Assembly (NCBI RefSeq): GCF_000495795.1
Contig: NZ_AWGD01000001.1
Span: 62,001 to 126,000 of the forward strand
DNA length: 64,000 nt
Direction: 5' to 3'
DNA from: Asticcacaulis sp. AC460
Lineage (GTDB): Bacteria; Pseudomonadota; Alphaproteobacteria; Caulobacterales; Caulobacteraceae
Positions 17,398 through 26,222 of this stretch are shown one piece after another (the stretch's first letter is position 1; every line of letters starts with the position of its first letter). The notes beneath the pieces were generated by a model. It worked only from the letters and a program-made list of their open reading frames with translations, was not told the origin of the DNA and ran no database searches. Position numbers and translations under genes: made by a program.

Positions 17398-19389
17398 CTA
17401 CTGCGCCTTCTCCGGATAAATCGCCTCCCATACCCGGCCGAGATACTTCACCAGAATTTCGCGCTCCTGCGGCAGCATCATGCGCTCGGCGACGGCCTTG
17501 TCGGCCGCGACCTGCACGGCGGCCTCATAACCTGCCCGGTCGCCGTAGCGCTCTTCGACCGATAACCGCGGATCACCGGTGGCTTCACGTTCAGCCCTGG
17601 TCCGCGCAAACGGCAGGAACCCTCCGCTCAAACCCGACAGATAGCCCAGCCCCGCCACATCCGGTTCGGGCGGTGTCCACGCGGTGTAGGTCCCCAGCGG
17701 TACGGCAGTAACGACGCCGCGATACCCGCCCAGTTCGTTGCCGTCGGCATCGACCTGCGGCACCAGCAAGGGATAGCGTATCCCCACCTTCGGCGGTTCG
17801 TTCGCGATAATCCCTTTCGTCGCATAGTCCGGCCCGAAATCGATCTGCCACACCGGCGGCAGCGAAACCGGAAAATGCACGCCAGGCAGCTTCGGGAACC
17901 GCACCTGCTGCTGCGGCACCAAGGTGTCGCCCGGATGCGGATATAGCGACGGCGGCGGCTCGGTCCCGTCGCGCACCCAGGCCTGCAAATCGACCAAGAG
18001 GGCGTTCAGGCTGAAGAACATGTCGTCGTTATAGTTGCGGCGGAACGGCGCGATGCGATTGACCGCTTCCGGCTTACCGAAACCCGGCGAATGCGGCGTT
18101 CCGGCGAAATAGTAAAGCCGCGACTCCGTCGCCAAAGGCAACTCGGTTCGGCCATCCGGACTAACGGTCAGCAGCGAACCGATCCGCGCCCAGTATTCCG
18201 TCGAACTGAAGGTATGCATTACCTTGGGCATCACGCCCTGAGCGCGGCTGCGGTCGACCGCGCTGGCCATGCCGGACCCATCGATATCCGGCGCCGACGT
18301 TTCGGCAAACGGATACAGGTCGACGGCACGCAACACACTCAGGACCGAATTACCGGCTTCGCCCGGCATGGCGTAGCGGTGATTGAAACTGCCCCGCCCG
18401 GCCCCGGCGGCGGCAATGATCATGCCGTCATAGACCTTTTGCCCGCCGGCATCGGCATTAAAGCCGCGATAGAGATAGTCGCGCAGGAACCGCCCGCTCT
18501 GCGAATAGCCATAGGCCAGCAATTGCCGGGCATCGGCGCGTTGGTTCAGCACCGAAGCGGTGCCCCTGCCCTTCAGGTGCGCGCCGAAGTCGCGCACCGC
18601 CGCCTGGCCGACACCCATGACCCGAGCCGGTGCACCATCATAGATGATTTCATACATGTAGCGCGCGTCGAGCGGCTTCCTGACCTTCAGGGTGCAGCCA
18701 TCGGCGCTGAAACTGAACCAACTGGGATCCAGCGGCTCGCCACGGTCCTTCAGAGTCAGCAACGGCCGGACCACCGCCCTGGCGTTCTCCCCTTTGGCGC
18801 AATAGTGGTCGGGATCGTTCAGGCTGATGCCGGCCTTCGCCTCCTTGCTGTCGAAGACCAGCCGCACCGGCCCCTCACCGGTGCCGGTCGGCACGCTGAG
18901 GCCGAACTGGTCGGGATTCAGGTCGCCCTGCCAGCCGACCCATGCGACCGTATAGCCCAGGTCGAAAATGGTGGTCTGGCGAAACTGCGGATCGCCGGGA
19001 TCGGGCAGTTTGAAACTATCCGCGGTGAAGAAACCGTAGTTCATCTGGGTGCCGCCGCGATTGGCGATCTCCACCACGGTTGCGCCATTGGCCTTGGCCG
19101 GATCGGCCGGACGCAGCATCAGGAAGGGTCCGGAAAACTCGACCAGTCCTTGCGCATTGCGCGGCGCCAGTTCGATATCGGCAATCCCCTGACCGGACGG
19201 GCCATTCGGATCAACTTCGTAGTGGGCGGTACCGCGGATCAGCTCATAGGCCCCGACCTCACCAAACGCCTTGCCGCCCACCCAGGTGCGCTGCTCGGCA
19301 ACGTCGATGCGCGTCACCTCGCTCGATGCTACGGAACTCAGGGCAAGGCCTGAGAGCACAGCCATAAACGCAAAATGCCGGTAAGCCAT
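17398..19389 (-). CDS. exported alpha/beta hydrolase domain protein
   Basis: A 663-residue protein of a large secreted hydrolase-like family. A Sec signal peptide covers about residues 1-23 (MAYRHFAFMAVLSGLALSSVASS). An N-terminal beta-rich region (VTRIDVAEQRTWVGGKAFG) precedes an alpha/beta hydrolase core with the nucleophile elbow YGYSQSGR at about residues 293-300. The Ser follows a GxSxS rather than a GxSxG pattern. A second in-frame Met at residue 9 could be the start. It is 194 bp downstream of the Rieske gene in the same direction, with a palindromic repeat between them. The substrate is unknown; catabolism of a compound imported by the permease and oxidised by the Rieske enzyme is inference. 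Confidence 0.75.
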   Translation of the reverse strand: MAYRHFAFMAVLSGLALSSVASSEVTRIDVAEQRTWVGGKAFGEVGAYELIRGTAHYEVDPNGPSGQGIADIELAPRNAQGLVEFSGPFLMLRPADPAKANGATVVEIANRGGTQMNYGFFTADSFKLPDPGDPQFRQTTIFDLGYTVAWVGWQGDLNPDQFGLSVPTGTGEGPVRLVFDSKEAKAGISLNDPDHYCAKGENARAVVRPLLTLKDRGEPLDPSWFSFSADGCTLKVRKPLDARYMYEIIYDGAPARVMGVGQAAVRDFGAHLKGRGTASVLNQRADARQLLAYGYSQSGRFLRDYLYRGFNADAGGQKVYDGMIIAAAGAGRGSFNHRYAMPGEAGNSVLSVLRAVDLYPFAETSAPDIDGSGMASAVDRSRAQGVMPKVMHTFSSTEYWARIGSLLTVSPDGRTELPLATESRLYYFAGTPHSPGFGKPEAVNRIAPFRRNYNDDMFFSLNALLVDLQAWVRDGTEPPPSLYPHPGDTLVPQQQVRFPKLPGVHFPVSLPPVWQIDFGPDYATKGIIANEPPKVGIRYPLLVPQVDADGNELGGYRGVVTAVPLGTYTAWTPPEPDVAGLGYLSGLSGGFLPFARTRAEREATGDPRLSVEERYGDRAGYEAAVQVAADKAVAERMMLPQEREILVKYLGRVWEAIYPEKAQ

Positions 19390-19470
19390 GACCTGTTCTC
19401 CTTTCGAAGGAACAGGCCACGACCACCGGCATTGAGCAAGTCAAAAAACACCAGGTCGTATTTCTACTTC

Positions 19471-19552
19471 CTTCTCCCCCCATCCCTTCGATGGGGAGGT
19501 GGCGAGCAAGCAAGGCCCACTATGGGCCGCAGTGCGTCGAGACGGAGGGGTC
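19471..19552 (+). repeat. dispersed palindromic repeat, copy 2
   Basis: CTCCCCCCAT-CCCTTCG-ATGGGGAGG hairpin, then GTGGCGAGCAAGC, an internal GGCCCACTATGGGCC hairpin and GACGGAGGGG. It lies in the 194-bp gap between the Rieske oxygenase and hydrolase genes; nothing else is evident in that gap. Confidence 0.75.
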
Positions 19553-19583
19553 CTCTTAGAGGCCAATCACCATGCGTTCTGTA

Positions 19584-20618
19584 TTAAATCTCCAACGCAT
19601 CCCTGACCCAGGTCTGAAACGCTGCCACAGCGATCTCGTGCTTGGGCGACAAACGCCCCGTCCGATAAACCCCGGCATTGAGATTCTCCTGAACCTTCTC
19701 GGCGATCCACTTGTCCTCGGCCGTCACCTGATCGGACATGGCGAGCGTCTCAGCCGCCACGGTTTCCCCGCCCGGCGTCAGATAGGTATAGTCCAGCCGC
19801 GTCTTGTCGTGACCGATCGGCGACATGCGCTCGATCATCAGCCCGCGCTGATAGACATTGATCGCCACATTGGGCCACAGCCACGCCCAAACCCCGTCAT
19901 AGACGGCGTCCTGCGACAGCGGCGGCACCTCATGCAACGCCACCTTGCCGTCGACCGTGACCTTGTACTGGTCCGACAGGATCTCCGCATCCAGGCCTGG
20001 ATGGACATTGGGGACATGATAGCCCTCGAGATAGTTCTCGACATAGGTCTTCCAGTTACAGTCCAGCAGGTGCGACCGGCGCAACCCCACCCGAAAGCCC
20101 GACCAGTCCAGCACACCCAACCGTGCATCCAGCGGCTTCAGTTCTTCGTCCAGGTCGGGCAGGACCTCGTTCAGCCCGGCAAAGACCAGGCCGCGCCACA
20201 CCGCCAGCCGGATCGGAAACAAACCGTACTCGCGCGGATCGAAATCAGACGCGGCGCCGAAGTCGCGCGCCATGCGCAGTCGGCCGTCCAGCATGTATTT
20301 CCAGCCATGATACTCGCAGGTCAGATAACCGTCGCAAACACCAGCCTCGTCCTTGACCAGCGGCCCGGCGCGGTGGCGGCAGACATTGTGGAAGCCGCGC
20401 AATTCGCCATCATCGCCGCGGACCACCACCACCGGAAACCCGGCCAGCACATCGGCGCGCCATTGCCGCGGCGCCTCGACATCGCTCTCGTGGCACAGGA
20501 ACTGCCAGTTGCCGGCGAAGACCTTGCGCCGTTCGGCCTGCCATTGGGCGGGATCAACGTACCAATCGGCCGGTGCGGTGACGATAGCACTGACCTTGGG
20601 GGCGGTGTCGTGGCTCAT
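19584..20618 (-). CDS. Rieske non-heme iron oxygenase, alpha subunit type
   Basis: A 344-residue ring-hydroxylase-type oxygenase. The Rieske [2Fe-2S] cluster ligands are Cys80 and His82 (CRHRAGPL) and Cys101 and His104 (CEYHGW). The mononuclear iron site has NYLEGYHVPNVH with His201 and His206. The C-terminal stretch (RLSPKHEIAVAAFQTWVRDAL) resembles quaternary-amine monooxygenases of the choline/glycine-betaine/carnitine group, so N-demethylation or hydroxylation of an amine is one possibility. No reductase subunit is encoded nearby. ATG 20618 is chosen because it begins the conserved N-terminus and overlaps the permease stop by 4 bp. Confidence 0.88.
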   Translation of the reverse strand: MSHDTAPKVSAIVTAPADWYVDPAQWQAERRKVFAGNWQFLCHESDVEAPRQWRADVLAGFPVVVVRGDDGELRGFHNVCRHRAGPLVKDEAGVCDGYLTCEYHGWKYMLDGRLRMARDFGAASDFDPREYGLFPIRLAVWRGLVFAGLNEVLPDLDEELKPLDARLGVLDWSGFRVGLRRSHLLDCNWKTYVENYLEGYHVPNVHPGLDAEILSDQYKVTVDGKVALHEVPPLSQDAVYDGVWAWLWPNVAINVYQRGLMIERMSPIGHDKTRLDYTYLTPGGETVAAETLAMSDQVTAEDKWIAEKVQENLNAGVYRTGRLSPKHEIAVAAFQTWVRDALEI

Positions 20619-21958
20619 GACGCCTTCCTTCGCAGGACATAAACGAGATAGAGGATGCAGCCCGACACCACCAGGATGGCGCCCGACCCGGCCAGCTTCA
20701 GGACGTCGGCCACAGTCGTCCCCGCCCCCGGCACCAGGCTGCAGAGGACACCGCTCAGCGCCACCAGGAAGCCGAAGACCGCGGTCCACCGCGCCCACGG
20801 CCGCGGGTCAGCCTTCCACCAGGCCGCGAACAGAAACAGGAACGGCAAGGTATAGGTCAGGGTGGACATGGCCTGGATCAGGCCATAGAGCTTGTTCAGC
20901 GAATCGACACCCACCTGCGTCAGGGCGGTGATGATGATGACCAGGACGGCCTGCAGCCAGATGGCGACATAGGGTGCGCCGGTCTTGGGGTCCCGCTTGC
21001 CCATCACGGCCGGCAGCATATTGTCGATACCGACGGCGAAGGGCAGCCGCGCCGCCACGCCGAACCAGGCGTTCAGACCGCCCAGGATGACGATCGCCAG
21101 CCCGCCGACCAGCCACGGCGACAGATGGGCCACGCCCAGCTTCTGCGCCGCCACGCCCAGGGCGTCGGGCAACCCACCCAGCGCCGAGGCTTCGGCCTGC
21201 GGCAGGATCATCAGCATGCCGGTCGTCCCCAGGACATAGGCGACGGTCAATCCGACCCCGACCATGATCAGGGCGGTGACGATCGTCCGCGCCCCGCCCT
21301 TGGCCTCATTGCGCAACAGGGCGACGCCTTCCGCCCCGCCATAGGCGAAGACCATGGTCGCCCACAGTACGGCGGCATTGGCGTCCAGCTTCGGCAGGTA
21401 GTCGGCGGTGGCGAAATCGGTGGCCGAACCCTGAACGCCTGCCAGGCGGAATCCGGCGCCGATAATAAACAGGGCCAGGACGATCGACACCACGGCGCCG
21501 ACGCTGGAAATCCACTTGCCGGTGCCGATGCCGCGCGCATGAGTCCAGGCGATAATGAGGACGATCGCCGCCGTTGCCGCCAGGGCACCGAACGGATGGC
21601 GCAAGGCCGCCGCGACATCGCCGCCAATGACACCGGCAGCCAGGTTGATGGTAAAGACGATCAGCGAAGCGAAGAACGGCAGGTTGCAGGCCCAGTAGAT
21701 CCAGCCACACAGGAATCCGGCAAACGGTCCCATGGTCTCGCGCGTCCAGGCATAGATGGCGCCTTCACCGGGATATTTTTCCGACAGCGCCATGGTCGCC
21801 AGAGACAGCGGCACGAGAAAGAAAACGGCGGCAACGATCCAGATGGGAATGGCGACCGGTCCCGTGGCGGCGCCCGTGGCCAGCCAGCGGATGCCGAAAT
21901 TCATCGCGACAGCATAGAGGACGATGTCCCAGAGCCCGACCTTTTTTACTGCATCCAT
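20615..21958 (-). CDS. APC-superfamily amino acid/amine permease
   Basis: A 447-residue inner-membrane transporter with about 12 hydrophobic segments. It starts VGLWDIVLYAVAMNFGIRW and has the APC-like SEKYPGEGAIYAWTRETMGPFAGFLCGWIYW near residues 60-90, typical of amino acid/polyamine permeases. The 4-bp overlap with the Rieske oxygenase gene implies that it imports that enzyme's substrate, plausibly an amino acid or amine (inference). Confidence 0.85.
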   Translation of the reverse strand: MDAVKKVGLWDIVLYAVAMNFGIRWLATGAATGPVAIPIWIVAAVFFLVPLSLATMALSEKYPGEGAIYAWTRETMGPFAGFLCGWIYWACNLPFFASLIVFTINLAAGVIGGDVAAALRHPFGALAATAAIVLIIAWTHARGIGTGKWISSVGAVVSIVLALFIIGAGFRLAGVQGSATDFATADYLPKLDANAAVLWATMVFAYGGAEGVALLRNEAKGGARTIVTALIMVGVGLTVAYVLGTTGMLMILPQAEASALGGLPDALGVAAQKLGVAHLSPWLVGGLAIVILGGLNAWFGVAARLPFAVGIDNMLPAVMGKRDPKTGAPYVAIWLQAVLVIIITALTQVGVDSLNKLYGLIQAMSTLTYTLPFLFLFAAWWKADPRPWARWTAVFGFLVALSGVLCSLVPGAGTTVADVLKLAGSGAILVVSGCILYLVYVLRRKAS

Positions 21959-22083
21959 ACGCGCCTCCCGAGCCGGGGAGACTGCGCCGCGCTTACGGCC
22001 CCGTCAAGACCGGTCGTTGCGGCGGTAACATCAGCCGGCGCAGGGTCGCGGTGTAGGTCTGAAAAGCGAATACAATCGGCAAG

Positions 22084-22224
22084 TTACGGCAGCGAGCAGC
22101 GGATTTCGTCGATTTCGGAATTGGGATTTTCACTCGACTCGTCGCTCCGGCCGCGCAAGACAGCCCGGTCGACAAAGGCGCGCAACGCCACATCCAGCGG
22201 CCCGGGGGTTTTCGATTTCAGGCC
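22084..22224 (-). pseudogene. possible gene remnant, 46 codons
   Basis: A minus-strand frame bounded by TAA codons at 22225-22227 and 22084-22086 encodes GLKSKTPGPLDVALRAFVDRA, then VLRGRSDESSENPNSEIDEI and RCSLP. The polar, acidic, C-terminus-like composition looks like coding sequence, but no good start codon or ribosome site is present. It may be the tail of a truncated gene. I do not recognise the family. Confidence 0.25.
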
Positions 22225-22395
22225 TTACTCGGATATGCCGCTTCTCCTCGCTTGCCAGCGACCCTAGACCTGAAAGCATAAGTCTTCGGCAGACTCCGAC
22301 AGTCGTGGGATAGGATTCTACTGAGTTAGAATCACTGAGGAACCTCCCCTTGCGCCGGTGCCTTGCGGCTAAGCGCGTTTCATGTTCTAACTACG

Positions 22396-22413
22396 CCCCT
22401 TAACCATAAGGGG
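22396..22413 (+). promoter_or_regulatory. hairpin masking the ribosome binding site of the 22421 gene
   Basis: CCCCTTA-ACCA-TAAGGGG is a perfect 7-bp stem with a 4-base loop. Its 3' arm contains the AAGGGGG Shine-Dalgarno-like sequence, 7 bases before the ATG at 22421. Folded, it would hide the ribosome site. Confidence 0.45.
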
Positions 22414-22420
22414 GTTATCT

Positions 22421-22762
22421 ATGAAGATCAGAAAGTTGTATGCAATCACTGCCGTTGCTTTGATTGCTGCTGTTAGCGTTTCAGGCTGTGCAACGAAGAG
22501 ATACGGTCGCATGCAGAGCCTTGTTCCGGCGGAAGCAGAAGCTCTGGACTGCAAGCAGATTGGCATTGAAATTGCGAAGGTTGAAGGTTTCGAACTTCAG
22601 GTCGCACAAGGCTCAGAGATTGACTGGAAGTCCGTCGCAGGATTTTTGGGTGACTATGGTATCGGCAACACCATTGAAAAGAATTCCGCGCTCAAGAGTG
22701 CTGCAGAACGCAAAGCGCAACTGCGCGACCTTCAAACCAAGAAGAACTGCCCGGTCACCTAA
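22421..22762 (+). CDS. small lipoprotein, unknown function
   Basis: A 113-residue protein with a clear lipoprotein signal (MKIRKLYAITAVALIAAVSVSGC, lipobox VSGC, Cys23). The mature part carries a charged helical stretch near the C-terminus (ALKSAAERKAQLRDLQTKK). Codon usage is visibly AT-richer than in the neighbours, suggesting acquisition. Its stop overlaps the convergent gene at 22759 by 4 bp. The family is not recognised. Confidence 0.7.
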   Translation: MKIRKLYAITAVALIAAVSVSGCATKRYGRMQSLVPAEAEALDCKQIGIEIAKVEGFELQVAQGSEIDWKSVAGFLGDYGIGNTIEKNSALKSAAERKAQLRDLQTKKNCPVT

Positions 22763-23229
22763 TTTATCAAGCTAGTTTCCGGTCGTTTGAAATTAGCCTG
22801 CTTCATGGCGGCAATCATGGTTTTGGTGCAAAATTCTGTTGCGACCTCAGCATGATTGCCGTCTTCCAAGAAGCAGTAGTCGTAGAACGGTTTCATCCCA
22901 TTGGCGCTCAAGAACTGAATATTCGCCCTGTCCAACAAAACGTCGGAACTCATCCTGTCCCAATCGACTCCGGCGAGCGTGCTATTATCCCACGACAAGA
23001 TCAACAAGGGCTCTTCAACCTGCCCGGCACTGCTGTCTTTAATGACGCGAATGGGTTGACTCAGGCGGCCTCGTTTACCCCGATCCAGAGCTTCTGTTAG
23101 AACGACGTTGGCAATTTTGTCCTTGGCCGACACAGACATAGGATCGCCATCTTTTCCAACTTTTCCGCAACCGCTCGCAGCTAACACCAGCGGCAAAATT
23201 GCGAGCTTAAATAACCAATTGAATTTCAC
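22759..23229 (-). CDS. lipoprotein, unknown function
   Basis: A 156-residue protein with signal MKFNWLFKLAILPLVLAASGC (lipobox ASGC, Cys21). The mature part has no domain I can name; a cysteine pair (YDYCFLEDG and TEFCTKT) could form a disulfide in the periplasm. Like the convergent lipoprotein gene it overlaps, it is AT-richer than the surroundings. A role as partner of that lipoprotein is only positional inference. Confidence 0.7.
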   Translation of the reverse strand: MKFNWLFKLAILPLVLAASGCGKVGKDGDPMSVSAKDKIANVVLTEALDRGKRGRLSQPIRVIKDSSAGQVEEPLLILSWDNSTLAGVDWDRMSSDVLLDRANIQFLSANGMKPFYDYCFLEDGNHAEVATEFCTKTMIAAMKQANFKRPETSLIN

Positions 23230-23322
23230 TTACGCCCCCAAAAGATAAGACAGGCATCTTAATTGGAGCAGCCCCGGTTGTACAGCCGTTGGCGCTCAGG
23301 ACGTCGCGGAGGATGCGTGCCT

Positions 23323-23329
23323 AAAAAAT
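23323..23329 (-). terminator. U-run ending the rnpB transcript
   Basis: Immediately after the P1 helix of RNase P RNA, the minus strand reads ATTTTTTAG, so helix P1 plus the U-run may serve as the terminator. Confidence 0.5.
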
Positions 23330-23731
<402 letters not shown>

Positions 23732-23770
23732 GGCGCCTGTGTGCGCCAGAACGGCCGGGAAATCAACACC

Positions 23771-24139
23771 CTACTTCACAGCCCGGATGGCGCCGATGGC
23801 CACGCATAGCCAGCCCAGGATCGTCGCGCCACCGCCCAGCGGCGCCATCAGCGGCACCTGCATGCCCAGGGCGGAGTGGACGGCAATCTCGGCGGCGAAC
23901 ACCACAGGCCCGATCAGCAGCAAAGCCAGGGCAGCGCGTTTATAGATCCCGCTGAATGCACGCTGGTTGGCCACCGCCATGACCGCTGCGGCATGGAACA
24001 GCAGGAACTGCCCGCCGATCGCCAGGTTGCCCTGGGCCGGCGGATGCGACCCCAGGGCCAGCATGATCGTGCCGGCGAACCCCATGAAGCCGGCAAAGAA
24101 ATAGGGCAGCTTGGTTTCCGTTTCCGGGGTGTCCGACAT
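23771..24139 (-). CDS. DUF423 family inner-membrane protein
   Basis: A 122-residue protein with four membrane segments typical of DUF423: FFAGFMGFAGTIMLALGSH, FLLFHAAAVMAVA, AALALLLIGPVVFAAEIAVHSA and APLGGGATILGWLCVAIGAI. The family is small and of unknown function. Its ATG is one base from the stop of the amidase gene, so the two are probably cotranslated from one mRNA. Confidence 0.85.
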   Translation of the reverse strand: MSDTPETETKLPYFFAGFMGFAGTIMLALGSHPPAQGNLAIGGQFLLFHAAAVMAVANQRAFSGIYKRAALALLLIGPVVFAAEIAVHSALGMQVPLMAPLGGGATILGWLCVAIGAIRAVK

Positions 24140-24140
24140 C

Positions 24141-24896
24141 TCAGGCCTCCATCAGGGTTATGTGCCGCAGCAGGGCCATCAGCCGCACCCGGGTGAGCGC
24201 ATCCGCCTTGCCTTCCGTCGCGCTGCCGATGCGGTCCGGCGCCCAGTGACGCTGGAAGGCGCTCACGATCGTCGCGGTTTCGTCGTCATAGGGGCCACCG
24301 GGCAGGATGTTGTAGCCCAGTTTGCTGAGCGCCCCCTGCAGGGCGAACACGCCCGGTCCGGTATCGCCCACGGTCAAGGGCGGTCCCATCACGCCTTCGG
24401 GCGGAAGCGCCGGCTCAACCCAGAGGCCGTGGCCATGGTCGGCCAGGGTCTGCCATGGGAAGCGTTCGCCCGGATCTTCCTTGCGCGACGGCGCGACATC
24501 GGAATGCCCCAGAATGCGCGAATCCGGGATGTCCCAACGGGTACGGATATTGTCGAGCAGCCCGATGACCGCATCGACCTGGGCGGCGGGAAAGTCGCGA
24601 TAGCCGAACTCATGACCGGGATTGACGATCTCGATACCGATCGACACGCCGTTGATGTCGGTGGCGCCTTTCCAGAACGACACCCCGGCATGCCACGCCC
24701 GGCGCTCCTCGGCGACCAGCCGGTAGACGCTGCCGTCTTCATCGACAACGTAATGCGCGGACACCTGAGCCAACGGATCGCACAGCCGGTCCAGCGCCTC
24801 GTGCGCCGTGCGCATGCCGGTATAGTGCAGCACCACCATGTCGGGCGGCGTCTTGCGTTCATTGAAATTGGGAGAAGGCAGTTCGATCAGGGCCAT
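24141..24896 (-). CDS. N-acetylmuramoyl-L-alanine amidase (AmpD/AmiD type) with peptidoglycan-binding domain
   Basis: A 251-residue Amidase_2 zinc enzyme. VVLHYTGM holds the first zinc His, WHAGVS follows, and SRILGHSDVAPSRKEDPGERF carries the second His and the downstream acidic ligand. Residues about 175-245 form a PG_binding_1 domain (GDTGPGVFALQGALSKLGY). No signal peptide is apparent, so it most likely cleaves anhydromuropeptides in the cytoplasm as AmpD does, although AmiD relatives are exported lipoproteins. It lies in a minus-strand operon with a membrane protein upstream and DUF423 downstream. Confidence 0.88.
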   Translation of the reverse strand: MALIELPSPNFNERKTPPDMVVLHYTGMRTAHEALDRLCDPLAQVSAHYVVDEDGSVYRLVAEERRAWHAGVSFWKGATDINGVSIGIEIVNPGHEFGYRDFPAAQVDAVIGLLDNIRTRWDIPDSRILGHSDVAPSRKEDPGERFPWQTLADHGHGLWVEPALPPEGVMGPPLTVGDTGPGVFALQGALSKLGYNILPGGPYDDETATIVSAFQRHWAPDRIGSATEGKADALTRVRLMALLRHITLMEA

Positions 24897-24911
24897 AAAC
24901 CCTGCATAGAC

Positions 24912-25232
24912 TTAGTAAACCGTCCAGGTCGAGCCTTTTTTGCGCGCTTCCATGACGCCATCGGCGCGCGGTTGCTCAGCGCGGACGAACACCTTGGAGG
25001 GCTTGCGCGTGAACACGGCGGCAACCGCCATCAGGGCAAAGGCCACGACACCGGCGACCACGACCATGCCGGCAAACACCACCAGAACCGCCAGCCCGGC
25101 CAGGACGGCGAGACCGACCAGGGTCATCACCATGCCGTACAGGATGCGCGAGATAAGGTTCTTGCGACGCATCTGACCCCAGGGCCGATAGGTCCGCGAG
25201 AAAGCCGCAAAGTTTGTGTCTTGGTCGGACAT
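24912..25232 (-). CDS. small two-helix membrane protein, unknown function
   Basis: About 106 residues from the ATG at 25232, preceded by GAGGTG; a GTG four codons upstream is the alternative. The N-terminus is hydrophilic (MSDQDTNFAAFSRTYRPW), then one long hydrophobic region from about residue 30 to 80 (LISRILYGMVMTLVGLAVL and onward) that can form two membrane helices. The tail is basic and ends WTVY. It lies 15 bp upstream of the amidase gene, so a shared operon is likely. No family recognised. Confidence 0.65.
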   Translation of the reverse strand: MSDQDTNFAAFSRTYRPWGQMRRKNLISRILYGMVMTLVGLAVLAGLAVLVVFAGMVVVAGVVAFALMAVAAVFTRKPSKVFVRAEQPRADGVMEARKKGSTWTVY

Positions 25233-25394
25233 GGAAACTAACACCTCACACGCAGGGACACATCGCGTCCCGCATTGTACAGATTGGCACGAAATTGCCC
25301 GCCGTCAACCTCTGGCAAGTCTGCCACACCAGTTTTTAAGATTTTTTTAAGCATGGCTGACAATTTGCCAACATTCACGATCTCGTTACAGCAG

Positions 25395-26072
25395 TTACAT
25401 GAGCGCCCGTTCACGGCTGATCTGGTCATAAGCGTGGTTAATGAGGGCCGCCTTGCGCGTATACAGCGGCTCGAAATCGGCCGGCAGACCACGGGCGCGC
25501 AGGGTATCCGGATGATATTCGGTCAACTGGCGGCGGCGCGCCACACGAATCTCGTCGTCTGTCGCCTGCGGCGTCAGCCCCAGAATATAGTAGGGATCAT
25601 GCTCGTCCGGCTCAACATAGCCGGCGCGGACCTTGCGGTAGGTCGTCCGCGACAGGCCGAACAGGTCGGCGACGGTTTCGAGATAGGTCTCTTCCGGATG
25701 GCTCAGATGGCCGTCGGCCACGGCGATATGGAACAGGCCTTCCAGCACATCCTCCAGGATCTGCGGGCAGTTGTGATAACGCTTGGCCAGTCGGCGGGCG
25801 TAGGATTCAAAACCCAGGCTGGTCTGGCGCGCCAGGTCATACAGGCGCAGCACATCGCGGCGCGCACCGGCATCGGGCTGAAAGACGTTAAGAAAGGCGG
25901 CCTGCTCGACATCCTGGGCCAGTCCGTCGGCCATGGCCAGCTTGGCGCCCAGCGCCGTGACCGCCGTGGCGAAGGCCGGGTCGGCGCCAGGCGCCCCCTT
26001 GGGACATTCCGTACACTCGGCGGCATCGAAGTGGCGGATCGCCTTCTGCGCCAAACTTTTCCAAAACGACAT
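25395..26072 (-). CDS. DjlA-like co-chaperone: TerB-like domain plus J domain
   Basis: A 225-residue protein. Residues about 25-140 form a TerB/DjlA-type helical domain (AKLAMADGLAQDVEQAAFL, then FHIAVADGHLSHPEETYL). Residues about 155-225 form a J domain starting DPYYILGL and containing the invariant HPD in LTEYHPDTL, which stimulates DnaK ATPase activity. The N-terminal membrane anchor of classical DjlA is missing, as is usual in alphaproteobacteria. CCCTTAAGGG overlaps the ribosome site just upstream of the ATG. Confidence 0.88.
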   Translation of the reverse strand: MSFWKSLAQKAIRHFDAAECTECPKGAPGADPAFATAVTALGAKLAMADGLAQDVEQAAFLNVFQPDAGARRDVLRLYDLARQTSLGFESYARRLAKRYHNCPQILEDVLEGLFHIAVADGHLSHPEETYLETVADLFGLSRTTYRKVRAGYVEPDEHDPYYILGLTPQATDDEIRVARRRQLTEYHPDTLRARGLPADFEPLYTRKAALINHAYDQISRERALM

Positions 26073-26222
26073 AACCGCTCCCTTAAGGGGTGAGTATAGC
26101 CGAATTTAGGCAAAGGATGTCCTAAAGTTTTTGTAACACAGCATCCTCGCAAAAAATGACGCCGATTTTTTGCCTTGGTTGCTGTATAGAGATTTTTACG
26201 ACCGTAACCGGAGTTTTCGTCC

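Larger units (their letters stand above)
21959..22420. other. 462-bp intergenic region, permease promoter side and gene remnant
   Basis: It contains the upstream region of the permease gene, a 46-codon minus-strand frame resembling a broken C-terminus (22084-22224), and the leader of the lipoprotein gene at 22421 with its hairpin. The part from about 22270 to 22420 is clearly AT-richer than the surrounding genes. Confidence 0.5.
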
